Notes: generated from the sequence alone by a model not told the origin. 64,000 nt of DNA from Aquabacterium humicola (GCF_030167915.1 NZ_JARGNB010000002.1:1239930-1303929), one strand, 5' to 3'. Shown: positions 37,675 to 48,299, numbered from the stretch's first letter. Translations and numbers: made by a program.

Positions 37675-39201
37675 TCAGGCGATGGCGACCGGGATCTTGC
37701 CGATCTTCGCCTGCCACTCCTTGGGGCCGGTGTCGTGCACGCTGGTGCCCTGGGAGTCGACCGCCACCGTGACCGGCATGTCCTTGACGTCGAACTCGTA
37801 GATCGCTTCCATGCCGAGGTCGGCGAAACCGACGACCTTCGCGGCCTTGATGGCCTTCGCCACGAGGTACGCGGCGCCGCCGACGGCCATCAGGTACGCC
37901 ACCTTGTGCTTGCGGATCGCCTCGATCGCGACCGGTCCGCGCTCGGACTTGCCGATCATCGAGATCAGGCCGGTTTCGCTGAGCATCATCTCGGTGAACT
38001 TGTCCATGCGCGTGGCGGTCGTCGGGCCGGCGGGGCCGACCACTTCGTCGCGCACCGGGTCGACCGGGCCGACGTAGTAGATGACGCGATTGGTGAAGTC
38101 CACCGGCAGCTTCTCGCCCTTGGCCAGCATGTCCTGGATGCGCTTGTGCGCGGCATCGCGGCCGGTGAGCATCTTGCCGCTCAGCAGCAGCGTGTCGCCG
38201 GGCTTCCAGCTCGCCACTTCCTCGCGCGTCAGCGTGTCGAGGTTGACGCTGCGGCTCTTGTTGTAGTCCGGCGCCCACTTCACGTCCGGCCAGAGGTCCA
38301 GGCTCGGCGGGTCGATGTACGCGGGGCCCGAGCCGTCGAGCACGAAGTGCGCATGGCGCGTTGCCGCGCAGTTCGGGATCACCGCGATCGGCTTGCTCGC
38401 GGCATGCGTCGGGAAGGTCTTGATCTTCACGTCGAGCACGGTCGTCAGGCCGCCCAGGCCCTGCGCGCCGATGCCCAGCGCGTTGACCTTCTCGTAGAGC
38501 TCGATGCGCAGTTCCTCGAGCTTGCTCGACGGGCCGCGCTGCAGCAGCTCGTACATGTCGATGTCGTCCATCAGCGCTTCCTTGGCCAGCAGCACGGCCT
38601 TCTCGGCGGTGCCGCCGACGCCGATGCCCAGCATGCCGGGCGGGCACCAGCCGGCGCCCATCGTCGGCACCGTCTTCAGCACCCAGTCGACGATCGAGTC
38701 GCTCGGGTTGAGCATCTGCATCTTGCTCTTGTTCTCGCTGCCACCGCCCTTGGCGGCGACGATCACGTCCACCGTGTCGCCCGGCACCAGCTCCATGTGC
38801 ACGACCGCGGGCGTGTTGTCCTTGGTGTTCTTGCGCTCGAAGATCGGGTCGGCCAGCACCGAGGCACGCAGCACGTTGTCGGGGTTCAGGTAGCCCTGGC
38901 GCACGCCGGCGTTGATGGCGTCGGCGATCGAGCCGCTGAAGCCTTCCCACTTCACGTCCATGCCGATCTTCAGGAACACGTTGACGATGCCGGTGTCCTG
39001 GCAGATCGGGCGCCGGCCCTCGGCGCACATCTTCGAGTTGGTCAGGATCTGCGCGATGGCGTCCTTCGCCGCGGCGCTCTGCTCGCGCTCGTAGGCGCGC
39101 GCCAGGTGCGTGATGTAGTCGGCCGGGTGGTAGTAGCTGATGTACTGCAGCGCGGCGGCGACGCTGTCGATCAGGTCGGACTGGCGGATCGTGGTGCTCA
39201 T
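37675..39201 (-). CDS. Class I fumarate hydratase
   Basis: This 508-residue enzyme is the oxygen-sensitive 4Fe-4S fumarase, which converts fumarate and L-malate in the TCA cycle. N- and C-terminal fumarase domains are fused in one chain, as in FumA/FumB. Candidate cluster cysteines are Cys67 in ICQDTG, one in WCPPG and one in PNCAATRH. The C-terminal domain has GPAGPTTATRMDKF and KSERGP. Start ATG is at 39201. The upstream gene on the same strand is a UPF0114 protein. Confidence 0.93.
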   Translation of the reverse strand: MSTTIRQSDLIDSVAAALQYISYYHPADYITHLARAYEREQSAAAKDAIAQILTNSKMCAEGRRPICQDTGIVNVFLKIGMDVKWEGFSGSIADAINAGVRQGYLNPDNVLRASVLADPIFERKNTKDNTPAVVHMELVPGDTVDVIVAAKGGGSENKSKMQMLNPSDSIVDWVLKTVPTMGAGWCPPGMLGIGVGGTAEKAVLLAKEALMDDIDMYELLQRGPSSKLEELRIELYEKVNALGIGAQGLGGLTTVLDVKIKTFPTHAASKPIAVIPNCAATRHAHFVLDGSGPAYIDPPSLDLWPDVKWAPDYNKSRSVNLDTLTREEVASWKPGDTLLLSGKMLTGRDAAHKRIQDMLAKGEKLPVDFTNRVIYYVGPVDPVRDEVVGPAGPTTATRMDKFTEMMLSETGLISMIGKSERGPVAIEAIRKHKVAYLMAVGGAAYLVAKAIKAAKVVGFADLGMEAIYEFDVKDMPVTVAVDSQGTSVHDTGPKEWQAKIGKIPVAIA

Positions 39202-39229
39202 GACGGAAGTCTTTCGGGCGACGAAGGAA

Positions 39230-39838
39230 TCAGTGCTTGGCGTTGGACGCGCCGGCACCGCCGAGGATGCGGTCGGACGCGGCGATGGCCATCGCCGAGA
39301 GCAGGAAGGCGATGTGGATCGCCGTCTGCCACATCATCGTCTTCTCGGTGAGGTTCGGCGCGTTGATGAAGGTCTTCAGCAGGTGGATCGAGCTGATGCC
39401 GATGATCGCCGTGCCGAGCTTGACCTTCAGCACCGAGGCGTTGACGTGGCTCAGCCACTCCGGCTGGTCGGGATGGCCCTCGAGGTCCATGCGCGAGACG
39501 AAGGTCTCGTAGCCGCCGACGATCACCATGATCAGCAGGTTGCTGATCATCACCACGTCGATCAGGCCGAGCACGACCAGCATGATCAGCGTCTCGTTGA
39601 AGGCGATCGTGCCGTCGGCCGCGACATAACCGGCGCTCTTGACCAGCTGTTGCAGCGCCTGCTGGTTGCCGAAGGCGGCCTCGACGAGGTGCACCAGCTC
39701 GACCCAGAAGTGGAAGACGTAGACACCTTGCGCGACGATCAGGCCCAGGTACAGCGGCAATTGCAGCCAGCGGCTGGCGAAGATCAGGTTGGGAAGCGGA
39801 CGCAGGGGACGGTTGAGGTTCGGGCGGTCGGGGGTCAT
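39230..39838 (-). CDS. UPF0114 (YqhA-type) membrane protein
   Basis: This 202-residue inner-membrane protein has the UPF0114 layout: helices at [68 protein letters not shown] and a final [17 protein letters not shown]. The conserved [19 protein letters not shown] motif is present. Family function is unknown. It lies 28 bases upstream of fumarase on the same strand and is probably cotranscribed. Confidence 0.85.
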   Translation of the reverse strand: MTPDRPNLNRPLRPLPNLIFASRWLQLPLYLGLIVAQGVYVFHFWVELVHLVEAAFGNQQALQQLVKSAGYVAADGTIAFNETLIMLVVLGLIDVVMISNLLIMVIVGGYETFVSRMDLEGHPDQPEWLSHVNASVLKVKLGTAIIGISSIHLLKTFINAPNLTEKTMMWQTAIHIAFLLSAMAIAASDRILGGAGASNAKH

Positions 39839-40011
39839 GAAGCGGAGGAAGGACGGGCGTGGGGTCGCACCGAATAGGATTTTAGGTGGCGCCTGTGCGA
39901 CGATTTGCGGTCGTCCGGCCGGAGCGAGCGTTCCTCGGGAGTAAGCGGTTCGTAAGAGCCCCTGGATAGCGTCGCGGCAATTTTCCGGTTCCACCATTTC
40001 AGGAGACTTGC

Positions 40012-41991
40012 ATGAGCGCTTCCAACGGCACGCACGAGCCGAAGATCTACGCCCCCTCCGAAGCCGTCGTGCGTTCGGCGCACGTCTCCGGCATGGCGGC
40101 CTACGAGGCGCTGGTGAAGGAGGCGCAGGCCGACCACCAGGCCTACTGGGGGCGCCTCGCACGCGAGACGCTGACCTGGAAGACCCCGTTCACGAAGGTG
40201 CTCAACGACGGCGAGGCGCCGTTCTTCAAGTGGTTCGAGGACGGCACGCTGAACGTGTCCTACAACTGCCTCGATCGCAACGTCGAGCGCGGCCTCGGCG
40301 ACAAGACGGCGATCATCTTCGAGGCCGACGACGGCACCGTCACCCGCGCGACCTACAGCGACCTGCTGGCGCGCACCTGCCGCATGGCCAACGCGCTGCG
40401 CGAGCGCGGCGTGAAGAAGGGCGACCGCGTCGTCATCTACATGCCGATGTCGATCGAGGGCGTGGTCGCGATGCAGGCCTGCGCGCGCATCGGCGCGACG
40501 CACTCGGTGGTCTTCGGCGGCTTCTCGGCCCAGTCGCTGCGCGACCGCGTGCAGGACGCCGGCGCGGTGTTGCTGATCACCGCCGACGAGCAGGCGCGCG
40601 GCGGCAAGTCGCTGCCGCTGAAGGCCATCGTCGACGAGGCGATCGCGCTCGGCGGCTGCGAGAGCCTGAAGAACGTGATCGTCTACAAGCGCACCGGCGG
40701 CAACATCGCCTGGAACGCCGCGCTGGACGTCTGGCTGCACGATGCGCTGGCCGGCCAGCCCGACACCTGCGAGCCCGAGTGGGTCGGCGCCGAGCACCCG
40801 CTGTTCCTGCTCTACACCTCCGGCTCCACCGGCAAGCCCAAGGGCGTGCAGCATTCCAGCGGCGGCTACCTGCTGCATGCGGCGCTGACGACGAAGTGGA
40901 CTTTCGACCTGAAGCCCGAGGACGTCTTCTGGTGCACCGCCGACATCGGCTGGGTCACCGGCCACACCTACATCGCCTACGGGCCGCTGGCGCTCGGCGG
41001 CACCGAGATCGTCTTCGAGGGCGTGCCGACCTACCCGGACGCCGGCCGCTTCTGGAAGATGATCCAGGACCACAAGGTCTCGATCTTCTACACCGCGCCG
41101 ACGGCGATCCGCTCGCTGATCAAGGCCGCGGAGGGCAATGCGGCCGTGCATCCTGACCGCTACGACCTGACGAGCCTGCGGCTGCTGGGCACCGTGGGCG
41201 AGCCGATCAACCCGGCCGCCTGGGAGTGGTACCACAAGCACATCGGCGGCGGCCGCTGCCCGATCGTCGACACCTTCTGGCAGACCGAGACCGGCGGCCA
41301 CATGATCACGCCGCTGCCGGGCGCGACGCCGCTGGTGCCGGGCTCGTGCACGCTGCCGTTCCCGGGCATCGACGCGGCGGTGGTCGACGAGACCGGCAAC
41401 GAGGTGCCGAACGGGCAGGGCGGCATCCTGGTCGTGCGCAAGCCGTGGCCGAGCATGATCCGCACCATCTACGGCGACCCGGAGCGCTTCAAGAAGAGCT
41501 ACTACCCGCCGGAGCTGAAGGGCTACTACCTCGCCGGCGACGGTGCGATCCGCGATGCGAAGACCGGCTACTTCACCATCACCGGCCGCATCGACGACGT
41601 GCTGAACGTCTCGGGACACCGCATGGGCACGATGGAGATCGAATCGGCGCTGGTTTCGCACACCGACCTGGTGGCCGAGGCGGCGGTCGTCGGGCGTCCG
41701 GACGAGACCACCGGCGAGGCGATCTGCGCCTTCGTCGTGCTCAAGCGCCCGCGGCCCACCGGCGAAGAAGCCAAGAAGATCGCCAAGGAACTGCGCGACT
41801 GGGTCGGCAAGGAGATCGGACCGATCGCCAAGCCCAAGGACATCCGTTTCGGCGACAACCTGCCGAAGACCCGCTCCGGCAAGATCATGCGCCGCCTGCT
41901 GCGCTCGATCGCCAAGGGCGAGCAGATCACGCAGGACACCTCGACGCTGGAGAACCCGGCGATCCTGGCGCAGCTGGCCGAGAACAACTGA
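40012..41991 (+). CDS. acs: Acetyl-CoA synthetase
   Basis: This 659-residue AMP-forming enzyme activates acetate to acetyl-CoA through acetyl-AMP. It has the P-loop [16 protein letters not shown], the adenine-binding [12 protein letters not shown], the [11 protein letters not shown] hinge and the catalytic Lys624 in [10 protein letters not shown], which in homologs is inactivated by acetylation. Length is normal. The ATG follows a CAGGAGA site. No acetylation partner gene is adjacent. Confidence 0.95.
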   Translation: MSASNGTHEPKIYAPSEAVVRSAHVSGMAAYEALVKEAQADHQAYWGRLARETLTWKTPFTKVLNDGEAPFFKWFEDGTLNVSYNCLDRNVERGLGDKTAIIFEADDGTVTRATYSDLLARTCRMANALRERGVKKGDRVVIYMPMSIEGVVAMQACARIGATHSVVFGGFSAQSLRDRVQDAGAVLLITADEQARGGKSLPLKAIVDEAIALGGCESLKNVIVYKRTGGNIAWNAALDVWLHDALAGQPDTCEPEWVGAEHPLFLLYTSGSTGKPKGVQHSSGGYLLHAALTTKWTFDLKPEDVFWCTADIGWVTGHTYIAYGPLALGGTEIVFEGVPTYPDAGRFWKMIQDHKVSIFYTAPTAIRSLIKAAEGNAAVHPDRYDLTSLRLLGTVGEPINPAAWEWYHKHIGGGRCPIVDTFWQTETGGHMITPLPGATPLVPGSCTLPFPGIDAAVVDETGNEVPNGQGGILVVRKPWPSMIRTIYGDPERFKKSYYPPELKGYYLAGDGAIRDAKTGYFTITGRIDDVLNVSGHRMGTMEIESALVSHTDLVAEAAVVGRPDETTGEAICAFVVLKRPRPTGEEAKKIAKELRDWVGKEIGPIAKPKDIRFGDNLPKTRSGKIMRRLLRSIAKGEQITQDTSTLENPAILAQLAENN

Positions 41992-42155
41992 CGCCGCCGA
42001 AGGGCGCCCGCCGGTCGCGGTGGAACGCCCAGGTCGGGCTGCGAGCCCCGGCCGAAGGTCATCCGTGCGCCCGCGCGGCCCCTCAAAGTGGGGAGTCCGC
42101 CCGGGCGCGCGCCATTTCCGCCGCTACAGTGCCGCCGTCCAACGAGGTGAGTGGC

Positions 42156-42965
42156 ATGCGACTGAAGATGGTGGTGGGAATGGCGGCGGCCGCGGCGGCC
42201 GTGGTGGCGCACGCGCAGGCGAGCGACGTGCGCGAGCGCGAGATCAGCGTGCCCAAGTGCGCGCAGCCGGTGGCCAAGGTGATCGTCAGCGAGATCAAGT
42301 GCAAGTCGGCCGACTGCGGCGCCGGCGCCGGCCAGCAGGACCCGAAGCGCTACCGCTGGTGGGAATACATGGGCGCCGGCAACACGGTGAAGCAACCGAC
42401 CTACACCGGCGTCGGCACCGGCATGACCGACATGCTGGCGACCGCGCTCAGCCAGACCGGCTGCTTCGAGATCATGGAGCGCGCCCAGCTGGAGGAGATC
42501 AACAAGGAACTTGCGCTGGTCGGCAAGAAGGTGCAGGTGGAGGCGGCCGACTTCATGGTCGTCGGCTCGATCACCTCGCTCGGCTTCGAGCAGAGCTCGA
42601 CCGGCCTCGGTGCGCTCGGCGGCCTGATCAAGGGGCCTTTGTCGGTGGTCGCCGGCAGCGTCGACTTCAAGAAGACCAAGGTCCACATGAACATGGACCT
42701 GCGCGTGGTCGACATCAATAAGGCGAAGATCGTCGGCTCGCGCACCTTCCAGGCCGACAACGAGCGCAGCGGCTTCGGGTTGTCCGGCGCGGGCTGGGGC
42801 GGCGGCGTGGGCCTGGGCGGCAGCCACGCCAGCATCACCGGTTCACCGCTGGAGGAAGTGGCGCGCGACCTGCTGGTGCGTTCGACCAGCTATGTGGCCG
42901 ATGCGCTGGCGGCCAAGAACGTCACCGAGCGCGTGACGCTGACCGCAACCGAGCAGAAGAAGTGA
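42156..42965 (+). CDS. CsgG/HfaB-family secretion protein
   Basis: This 269-residue protein has an N-terminal signal sequence (MVVGMAAAAAAVVAHAQA) and a CsgG-like domain with VGTGMTDMLATALSQTGCFEIMERAQLEEI and DFMVVGSITSLGFEQ. CsgG forms the outer-membrane curli export pore; HfaB has a similar role for a Caulobacter holdfast anchor. Here there is no lipobox, and csgA/B/E/F-like genes are not adjacent, so curli export is not implied. A GAGGTGAG site precedes the ATG. Alternative: an unrelated assembly factor using the same fold. Confidence 0.75.
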   Translation: MRLKMVVGMAAAAAAVVAHAQASDVREREISVPKCAQPVAKVIVSEIKCKSADCGAGAGQQDPKRYRWWEYMGAGNTVKQPTYTGVGTGMTDMLATALSQTGCFEIMERAQLEEINKELALVGKKVQVEAADFMVVGSITSLGFEQSSTGLGALGGLIKGPLSVVAGSVDFKKTKVHMNMDLRVVDINKAKIVGSRTFQADNERSGFGLSGAGWGGGVGLGGSHASITGSPLEEVARDLLVRSTSYVADALAAKNVTERVTLTATEQKK

Positions 42966-43015
42966 CGAGGCGCCGGCCCGCCGTCGGGGACGGCGGAACC
43001 GGCGCAGAAACGACA

Positions 43016-43035
43016 AAGCCCCGCATGCGGGGCTT
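43016..43035. terminator. Bidirectional terminator hairpin
   Basis: A perfect 20-base inverted repeat (arms AAGCCCCGCA/TGCGGGGCTT) lies between the CsgG-like gene and the convergent cytochrome gene. It is flanked by an A run on the left and T bases on the right, as expected for a two-way terminator. Confidence 0.8.
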
Positions 43036-43055
43036 CGTCGATGAGCGGGGACGAT

Positions 43056-43361
43056 TTACTTGATCGTCAGCACCCAGGCGGCCAGCTGCTTGGCTTCGTC
43101 GGCGCTGACGCCGGGATTCGCCGGCATCGGCACCGCGCCCCAGACACCCGAGCCGCCCTTCTGGATCTTGTCCGCCAGCTTGGCGGCGGCGTCCTTCTGG
43201 CCGGCGTACTTGGCGGCGACGTCCTTGTACGCGGGGCCGACGAGCTTCTTGTCGAGCGCGTGGCAGGCCATGCAGGCCTTCTTCTGGGCCAGGTCGGCGT
43301 TCGCGAACGCGGGGCCAGCGAACACGGCGGCCAAGGTGACGAAGAGGGCAGCTTGTTTCAT
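43056..43361 (-). CDS. Class I c-type cytochrome (c551/c552-like)
   Basis: This 101-residue periplasmic electron carrier has a signal peptide (KQAALFVTLAAVFAGPAFA) and a single haem site CMACH with the axial Met probably in AVPMPANPGV. Size and shape fit cytochrome c551/c552. It shuttles electrons between periplasmic donors and terminal oxidases or reductases. The ATG at 43361 is preceded by an AAGGA site. Convergent with the CsgG-like gene. Confidence 0.9.
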   Translation of the reverse strand: MKQAALFVTLAAVFAGPAFANADLAQKKACMACHALDKKLVGPAYKDVAAKYAGQKDAAAKLADKIQKGGSGVWGAVPMPANPGVSADEAKQLAAWVLTIK

Positions 43362-43471
43362 GGGGTCCTTTCGTGGCGTGGCCCGGTGGGCCGGCTGGAG
43401 TACAGTGCTCAAGACTCAACGAATTCTAGCCGGGGCGGTTGACGCCGCATCCTGGCGCCAAGGGGCTTGGC

Positions 43472-43762
43472 ATGTGGTTCGTCGCCATCGGTTGTCTGTT
43501 CGTGCTGCTGAAGTGGGCGGATTTCACGGCCGTGGCCACCTGGTCCTGGCTGTGGGTGCTGTCGCCGTTTGCCGTCGCGGCGATCTGGTGGCTGATCGCC
43601 GACTTCACCGGCTACACGAAGAAGCGCCAGGCCGACCGGGAAGACCGCCGCGTCGCGGCGCGCCGCGAGCGGCACCTGGAGAACATGGGGCTGAACTTCA
43701 AGAAGCGCGGAACCACCACCGGCAAGCCGCGCGTGCAGACCGAGGACGAGCACCGGCGCTGA
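43472..43762 (+). CDS. Small Trp-rich membrane protein (TIGR04438-like)
   Basis: This 96-residue protein starts with two hydrophobic, Trp-rich helices (MWFVAIGCLFVLLKWADFT and WSWLWVLSPFAVAAIWWLIADF) and ends in a charged tail. It matches the layout of a small Trp-rich family common in Burkholderiales; I name that family from memory, not from a search. ATG 43472 has an AAGGGG site just upstream; the longer GTG start at 43439 is less likely. Function is unknown. Confidence 0.75.
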   Translation: MWFVAIGCLFVLLKWADFTAVATWSWLWVLSPFAVAAIWWLIADFTGYTKKRQADREDRRVAARRERHLENMGLNFKKRGTTTGKPRVQTEDEHRR

Positions 43763-43783
43763 GGCCGGGCCCTTGATCGTCGC

Positions 43784-43806
43784 AAGGGGCGCCAGCGGCG
43801 CCCCTT
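43784..43806. terminator. Bidirectional terminator hairpin
   Basis: Ten-base arms AAGGGGCGCC and GGCGCCCCTT with a three-base loop fill the 47-base gap between the convergent Trp-rich and ilvD genes. The stem is very stable, but only short T runs follow. Confidence 0.75.
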
Positions 43807-43809
43807 CGT

Positions 43810-45492
43810 TCATTCGAAGCGGTCGAGCACCGCGCCGTGGCTGGCGCTGGCCGCACATTTCGCAAACTTCGCCAGCACGCCGCGGGTGTAGCGCGGCGCC
43901 GGAGCCTTCCACGCGGCGCGGCGGCGCGCGAGCTCGGCATCGTCGACGTTCAGCTGCAGCAGCAGCCGGTGCGCGTCGATGGTGATCGAGTCGCCTTCCT
44001 GCACCAGCGCGATCGTGCCGCCTTCGTAGGCCTCCGGTGCCACGTGGCCGACCACCATGCCCCAGGTGCCGCCGGAGAAGCGGCCGTCGGTGATCAGGCC
44101 GACTGATTCGCCCAGGCCCTGTCCGATCAGCGCGCCGGTCGGCGCCAGCATCTCGGGCATGCCCGGGCCGCCCTTGGGGCCGAGGTAGCGCAGCACCATC
44201 ACGTCGCCGGCGACGATCTGCTTGGCCATGATCGCGGCCAGCGCCGACTGCTCGTCGTCGAACACCCGGGCCGGGCCGGTGATCACCGGGTTCTTCAGGC
44301 CGGTGATCTTGGCGACGCAGCCGTCGGTGGCCAGGTTGCCGCGCAGGATCGCGAGGTGGCCTTGTTCGTAGATCGGCGCGCTGATGTCGCGGATCACGTC
44401 CTGGTCGGCGCGCGGCGAATCGGGCACGTCGGCCAGGTTCTCGGCCACCGTCTTGCCGGTGATCGTGATGCAGTCGCCGTGAAGGAGGCCGGCCTTCAGC
44501 AGGATCTTCATCACCTGCGGAATGCCGCCGGCGCGGTGCAGGTCGACCGCCAGGTACCTGCCGCTGGGCTTCAGGTCGCACAGCACCGGGATCTTCCTGC
44601 GCATGCGTTCAAAGTCGTCGATGGTCCATGTCACTTCGGCGGCGTGCGCGATCGCCAGGAAGTGCAGCACCGCGTTGGTCGAGCCGCCGGTGGCCATGAT
44701 CACCGCCACCGCGTTCTCGATCGACTTCTTCGTGACGATGTCGCGCGGCTTCAGGTCCGCCTTCACCGCGTTGACCAGCACGTCGGCCGCGCGGCGCACC
44801 ATCGCGACGATCTCGTCCTCGACGTTGGCCATCGTCGACGCGAACGGCAGGCTGACGCCCAGCGCCTCGAAGGCCGAGGACATCGTGTTCGCGGTGTACA
44901 TGCCGCCGCAGGAGCCGCTGCCCGGGATGGCGCGGCGCTCGATCTGGCAGAAGTCTTCCTCGCTCATGTTGCCGGCGGAGAACTGGCCGACCGCCTCGAA
45001 CACGCTGACGATGTTGAGGTCCTGGCCCTTGTAGTGGCCCGGCAGGATGGTGCCGCCGTAGACGTAGAGCGAGGGCACGTTGGCGCGCAGCATGCCCATC
45101 AGGCCGCCGGGCATGTTCTTGTCGCAGCCGCCGATCACCAGCACGCCGTCCATCCACTGGCCGCCGACGCAGGTCTCGACGCAGTCGGAGATGACCTCGC
45201 GCGAGACCAGCGAGTACTTCATGCCCTCGGTGCCCATCGCCATGCCGTCGCTGATGGTCGGCGTGCCGAAGATCTGCGGGTTGGCGCCGGCGGCCTTCAG
45301 GCCCTCGACGGCGGCGTCGGCCAGGCGCTGCAGGCCGGAGTTGCACGGCGTGATCGTCGAATGGCCGTTGGCCACGCCGATCATCGGCTTGCCGAAGTCG
45401 CCCTCGGTGTAGCCCATGCCGTAGTACATCGAGCGGTTCGGCGCGCGCGCGACGCCTTCGGTGATGTTCTTCGAGCGGCGGTTGAAGGCCAT
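43810..45492 (-). CDS. ilvD: Dihydroxy-acid dehydratase
   Basis: This 560-residue Fe-S dehydratase makes 2-oxoisovalerate and 2-oxo-3-methylvalerate in valine, isoleucine and pantothenate synthesis. Motifs include [38 protein letters not shown] and [15 protein letters not shown]. The three cysteine contexts fit the cluster-binding residues of IlvD/EDD enzymes. ATG 45492 begins the family-typical [11 protein letters not shown]; the upstream in-frame ORF is discarded. It is divergent from a LysR regulator that may control it. Confidence 0.95.
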   Translation of the reverse strand: MAFNRRSKNITEGVARAPNRSMYYGMGYTEGDFGKPMIGVANGHSTITPCNSGLQRLADAAVEGLKAAGANPQIFGTPTISDGMAMGTEGMKYSLVSREVISDCVETCVGGQWMDGVLVIGGCDKNMPGGLMGMLRANVPSLYVYGGTILPGHYKGQDLNIVSVFEAVGQFSAGNMSEEDFCQIERRAIPGSGSCGGMYTANTMSSAFEALGVSLPFASTMANVEDEIVAMVRRAADVLVNAVKADLKPRDIVTKKSIENAVAVIMATGGSTNAVLHFLAIAHAAEVTWTIDDFERMRRKIPVLCDLKPSGRYLAVDLHRAGGIPQVMKILLKAGLLHGDCITITGKTVAENLADVPDSPRADQDVIRDISAPIYEQGHLAILRGNLATDGCVAKITGLKNPVITGPARVFDDEQSALAAIMAKQIVAGDVMVLRYLGPKGGPGMPEMLAPTGALIGQGLGESVGLITDGRFSGGTWGMVVGHVAPEAYEGGTIALVQEGDSITIDAHRLLLQLNVDDAELARRRAAWKAPAPRYTRGVLAKFAKCAASASHGAVLDRFE

Positions 45493-45565
45493 GGCGGCAG
45501 CTCCCTTCAGCAGTGGAAGCCGGCAGTATCGGATCGGCGCTTGCCGCGCGTCCAATATATTTGTA

Positions 45566-45584
45566 CCGTGATTCTGATTCACGG
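45566..45584. promoter_or_regulatory. LysR-type operator candidate in the ilvD/lysR gap
   Basis: A perfect dyad CCGTGA-TTCTGAT-TCACGG lies 9 bases before the LysR start. A TATATT sequence at about 45555 could be the lysR -10 box. Dyads of this size with a T-N11-A core are usual for LysR binding, so it is a good candidate for autoregulation and ilvD control. Confidence 0.6.
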
Positions 45585-45593
45585 AGCAAATGA

Positions 45594-46529
45594 ATGATCG
45601 AGCTGCGCCTGCTGCGCCAGTTCCTCGCGGTGGCCGAGGAGTTGCACTTCGGCCGCGCCGCCGCGCGCCTGCACATGACGCAGCCGCCGCTGACGCTGGC
45701 GATCCAGTCGCTGGAGCGCACGCTGGGCACGGCGCTGTTCGAACGCACGCGGCGCAGCGTCGCGCTGACGCCGGCGGGCGTCGCGCTGATGGCGCCGGCG
45801 CGGCGCCTGCTGGCCGGCGCCGACGACCTGCCGCGCATCGCCCAGGCCGCGGCGTCGGGCCTGTCCGGCACCCTGCGCCTGGCTTTCGTGTCGAGCATCG
45901 CCTACGGCCCGCTGCCGGAGTGGCTGCGCCGCTTCCGCGAGGCCCATCCGGACGTCGCGCTGCAGTTGCGCGAAGCGACGCTGGATGTGCAGCTGGCCGC
46001 CTTCGAGGCCGACGAGATCGACGCCGGTTTCGTGCTGCATGCGCCCTCGGCCGTGCCGCCCGGCTTCACGGCGCGGCGCGTGCTGGCCGAGCCGCTGGTG
46101 CTGGCGCTGCCGGAGCGCCATCCCGCGGCGGGCCAGCGCAGCCTGCGGTTCGCCGACATCGCCGACGAGCCGCTGGTGATCTTCCCGCGCCAGATCGCGC
46201 CATCGCTGTACGACGCCGTGCTGGCGGCCTATCGTGCGAATGACGCGACACCGCACATCGGGCAGGAGGCGATCCAGATGCAGACCATCGTCAACCTGGT
46301 CTCGGCCGGCATGGGCGTGGCGTGGGTGCCGCAGTCGCTGACGCGGCTGCAGCGGCCGGGCGTGGTCTACCGCCGCGTCGGGGCGGTGGACCTGCGCTGC
46401 GAGACCAGCCTGCTGTGGCGCGAGCCCGCGCCGCCGGTGGTCGAACGCTTCGTCGCGCAGGTGATGACGCTGCAGCGACAATCCGCGGCCGGCGCGGTCC
46501 GACCCCGGAGCGGACGGGCCGCGCCCTGA
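45594..46529 (+). CDS. LysR-family transcriptional regulator
   Basis: This 311-residue regulator has the winged HTH ([35 protein letters not shown]) and a LysR substrate-binding domain from about residue 90. It is transcribed divergently from ilvD with about 100 bases between starts, so it probably regulates ilvD and itself. The inducer is unknown. The sequence is of the CbbR/BenM-like general type, with no strong pointer to a ligand. Lgt follows on the same strand. Confidence 0.9.
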   Translation: MIELRLLRQFLAVAEELHFGRAAARLHMTQPPLTLAIQSLERTLGTALFERTRRSVALTPAGVALMAPARRLLAGADDLPRIAQAAASGLSGTLRLAFVSSIAYGPLPEWLRRFREAHPDVALQLREATLDVQLAAFEADEIDAGFVLHAPSAVPPGFTARRVLAEPLVLALPERHPAAGQRSLRFADIADEPLVIFPRQIAPSLYDAVLAAYRANDATPHIGQEAIQMQTIVNLVSAGMGVAWVPQSLTRLQRPGVVYRRVGAVDLRCETSLLWREPAPPVVERFVAQVMTLQRQSAAGAVRPRSGRAAP

Positions 46530-46548
46530 CTACGTGGAGCCTTCCCCG

Positions 46549-47364
46549 ATGCTCGTGCATCCCGAATTCGATCCGATCGCCCTCTCGCTGGGCCCGCTGA
46601 AGATCCACTGGTACGGCTTGACCTACCTGGTCGCCTTCGGGCTGTTCTTCTTCCTCGCCAACCGGCGCGCGAAGCTGCCCTGGTACGCCGAAACCGGCTG
46701 GAACCGGCGCGAGATCGAGGACCTGCTGTTCTGGGGCGTGCTCGGCACCATCATCGGCGGCCGGATCGGCTACGTGCTGTTCTACAAGCCGGGCGAGTAC
46801 CTGGCGAATCCGCTCGAGGTCTTCGCGGTGTGGAAGGGCGGCATGTCCTTCCACGGCGGCATGCTCGGCGTGATCCTCGCGATGGTGCTGTATGCCCGCA
46901 AGCGCGGCCGCGACTGGCTGGAGGTCACCGACTTCATCGCCCCCTGCGTGCCCACCGGTATCGCCGCGGTACGCCTGGGCAACTTCATCAACGGCGAGCT
47001 GTGGGGGCGGCCGGCGGACCCGTCGCTGCCCTGGGCGATGGTGTTCCCGCAGGCCGGCGACGGCATCGCGCGCCACCCGTCGCAGCTGTACCAGGCGGGG
47101 CTGGAAGGGCTGACCTTGTTCGTGCTGCTGTGGCTGTACGCACGCTCGCCACGCAAGACCGGCCAGGTCTCGGGGGCGTTCCTCTTCGGCTATGGCGTGT
47201 TCCGCTTCACCGCCGAGTACTTCCGCCAGCCCGACAGCCACCTCGGCCTGCTGGCGCTGGGCATGAGCATGGGGCAGTGGCTGTGCGTGCCGATGATCGC
47301 CGGCGGCGCGCTGCTGTGGGCCTGGGCCGGCCGGCGCGAGGGTCGTCCGGTTCGCGCCCGGTAG
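46549..47364 (+). CDS. lgt: Prolipoprotein diacylglyceryl transferase
   Basis: This 271-residue inner-membrane enzyme moves a diacylglyceryl group to the lipobox cysteine of prelipoproteins. It has about seven hydrophobic segments and the Lgt signatures [20 protein letters not shown] and [15 protein letters not shown] 46549 has a GGAG site; the GTG at 46534 would add five residues. Several predicted lipoproteins in this window would be its substrates. Confidence 0.95.
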   Translation: MLVHPEFDPIALSLGPLKIHWYGLTYLVAFGLFFFLANRRAKLPWYAETGWNRREIEDLLFWGVLGTIIGGRIGYVLFYKPGEYLANPLEVFAVWKGGMSFHGGMLGVILAMVLYARKRGRDWLEVTDFIAPCVPTGIAAVRLGNFINGELWGRPADPSLPWAMVFPQAGDGIARHPSQLYQAGLEGLTLFVLLWLYARSPRKTGQVSGAFLFGYGVFRFTAEYFRQPDSHLGLLALGMSMGQWLCVPMIAGGALLWAWAGRREGRPVRAR

Positions 47365-47375
47365 GATCACGCCCC

Positions 47376-48113
47376 ATGCGCCAGATCTTCCTCGACACCG
47401 AAACCACCGGCCTGAATCCCGAGAGCGGCGACCGCATCGTCGAGATCGGCTGCATCGAGATGGTCAACCGCCGGCTGACCGGCGTGGACAAGCATTTCTA
47501 CCTGAACCCCGAGCGCAAGGGTGATGCCGAGGCGATCGCTGTGCACGGCCTGACCGACGAGTTCCTGGCCGACAAGCCGAAGTTCGCCGAGGTGGCCGAC
47601 GAGCTCTTCGAGTACCTCGCCGGTGCGGACATCGTCATCCACAACGCCGGCTTCGACGTCGGCTTCCTGAACGCCGAGTTGAAGCGTCTGGGCCGCGAAC
47701 CCTTCCACACGATCGCCGCGAAGGTGACCGACACGCTGGCGATGGCGCGCGAGATGTTCCCCGGCAAGGCGAACTCGCTGGACGCGCTGTGCCGGCGGCT
47801 GGAGGTCGACAACACGCACCGCACGCTGCACGGCGCGCTGCTGGACGCCGGGCTGCTGGCCGAGGTCTACATCCGCCTGACCCGCGGCCAGGACTCGCTG
47901 GTGATCCACCACGACGACGCCGACGCGTCGACGCCGCAGGCCGAGCTGGCGCGCGACCTGTCGGTCTTCGTGCTGCCCGTCATCGAGGCCTCGGAAGCCG
48001 AGGCGGCCGCCCACGAGGCGGTGCTGGCCGACCTGGACAAGGCTTGCGGCGGCAAGACGATCTGGCGCGCGGTGTTCGCTGCGAAGCTGGAGTCCGAAAC
48101 GGCTATGGCATAA
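47376..48113 (+). CDS. dnaQ: DNA polymerase III epsilon subunit
   Basis: This 245-residue 3'-5' proofreading exonuclease has ExoI (FLDTETTGL), ExoII (HNAGFDVGFLN) and ExoIII (HGALLDAGLLAEVY) motifs of the DEDDh class. The C-terminal part after residue 180 is the polymerase-binding tail. It lies 11 bases after lgt and may be cotranscribed. Downstream is tRNA-Val. Confidence 0.95.
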   Translation: MRQIFLDTETTGLNPESGDRIVEIGCIEMVNRRLTGVDKHFYLNPERKGDAEAIAVHGLTDEFLADKPKFAEVADELFEYLAGADIVIHNAGFDVGFLNAELKRLGREPFHTIAAKVTDTLAMAREMFPGKANSLDALCRRLEVDNTHRTLHGALLDAGLLAEVYIRLTRGQDSLVIHHDDADASTPQAELARDLSVFVLPVIEASEAEAAAHEAVLADLDKACGGKTIWRAVFAAKLESETAMA

Positions 48114-48114
48114 T
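48109..48114 (+). promoter_or_regulatory. Possible -10 box of the tRNA-Val promoter
   Basis: CATAAT overlaps the dnaQ stop codon and is about 46 bases before the tRNA. The region 17 bases upstream has only a weak -35 match. Transcription may instead read through from dnaQ. Confidence 0.3.
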
Positions 48115-48159
48115 CCGCGCTTCGCTGACCGGCAACGGCAGCGAAACACCCGGAATTCC

Positions 48160-48234
48160 GGGCGGTTAGCTCAGCGGTAGAGCACTGCCTTCACACGGCA
48201 GGGGTCGCAGGTTCGAACCCTGCACCGCCCACCA
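48160..48234 (+). tRNA. tRNA-Val (CAC)
   Basis: This 75-base gene folds as a full cloverleaf: acceptor arms GGGCGGT/ACCGCCC, D stem GCTC/GAGC, anticodon stem CTGCC/GGCAG and T stem GCAGG/CCTGC. The anticodon loop TTCACAC gives CAC, reading GUG valine codons. The CCA end is encoded. It is intact at the junction with the integrase gene, which fits site-specific integration that rebuilds the tRNA 3' end. Confidence 0.97.
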
Positions 48235-48299
48235 GTTTTCTTGGTAAGTTGTTGATTTTGAAGGTCTAAGACGCACGCTTGCGGCGATTTTCAGCAACG

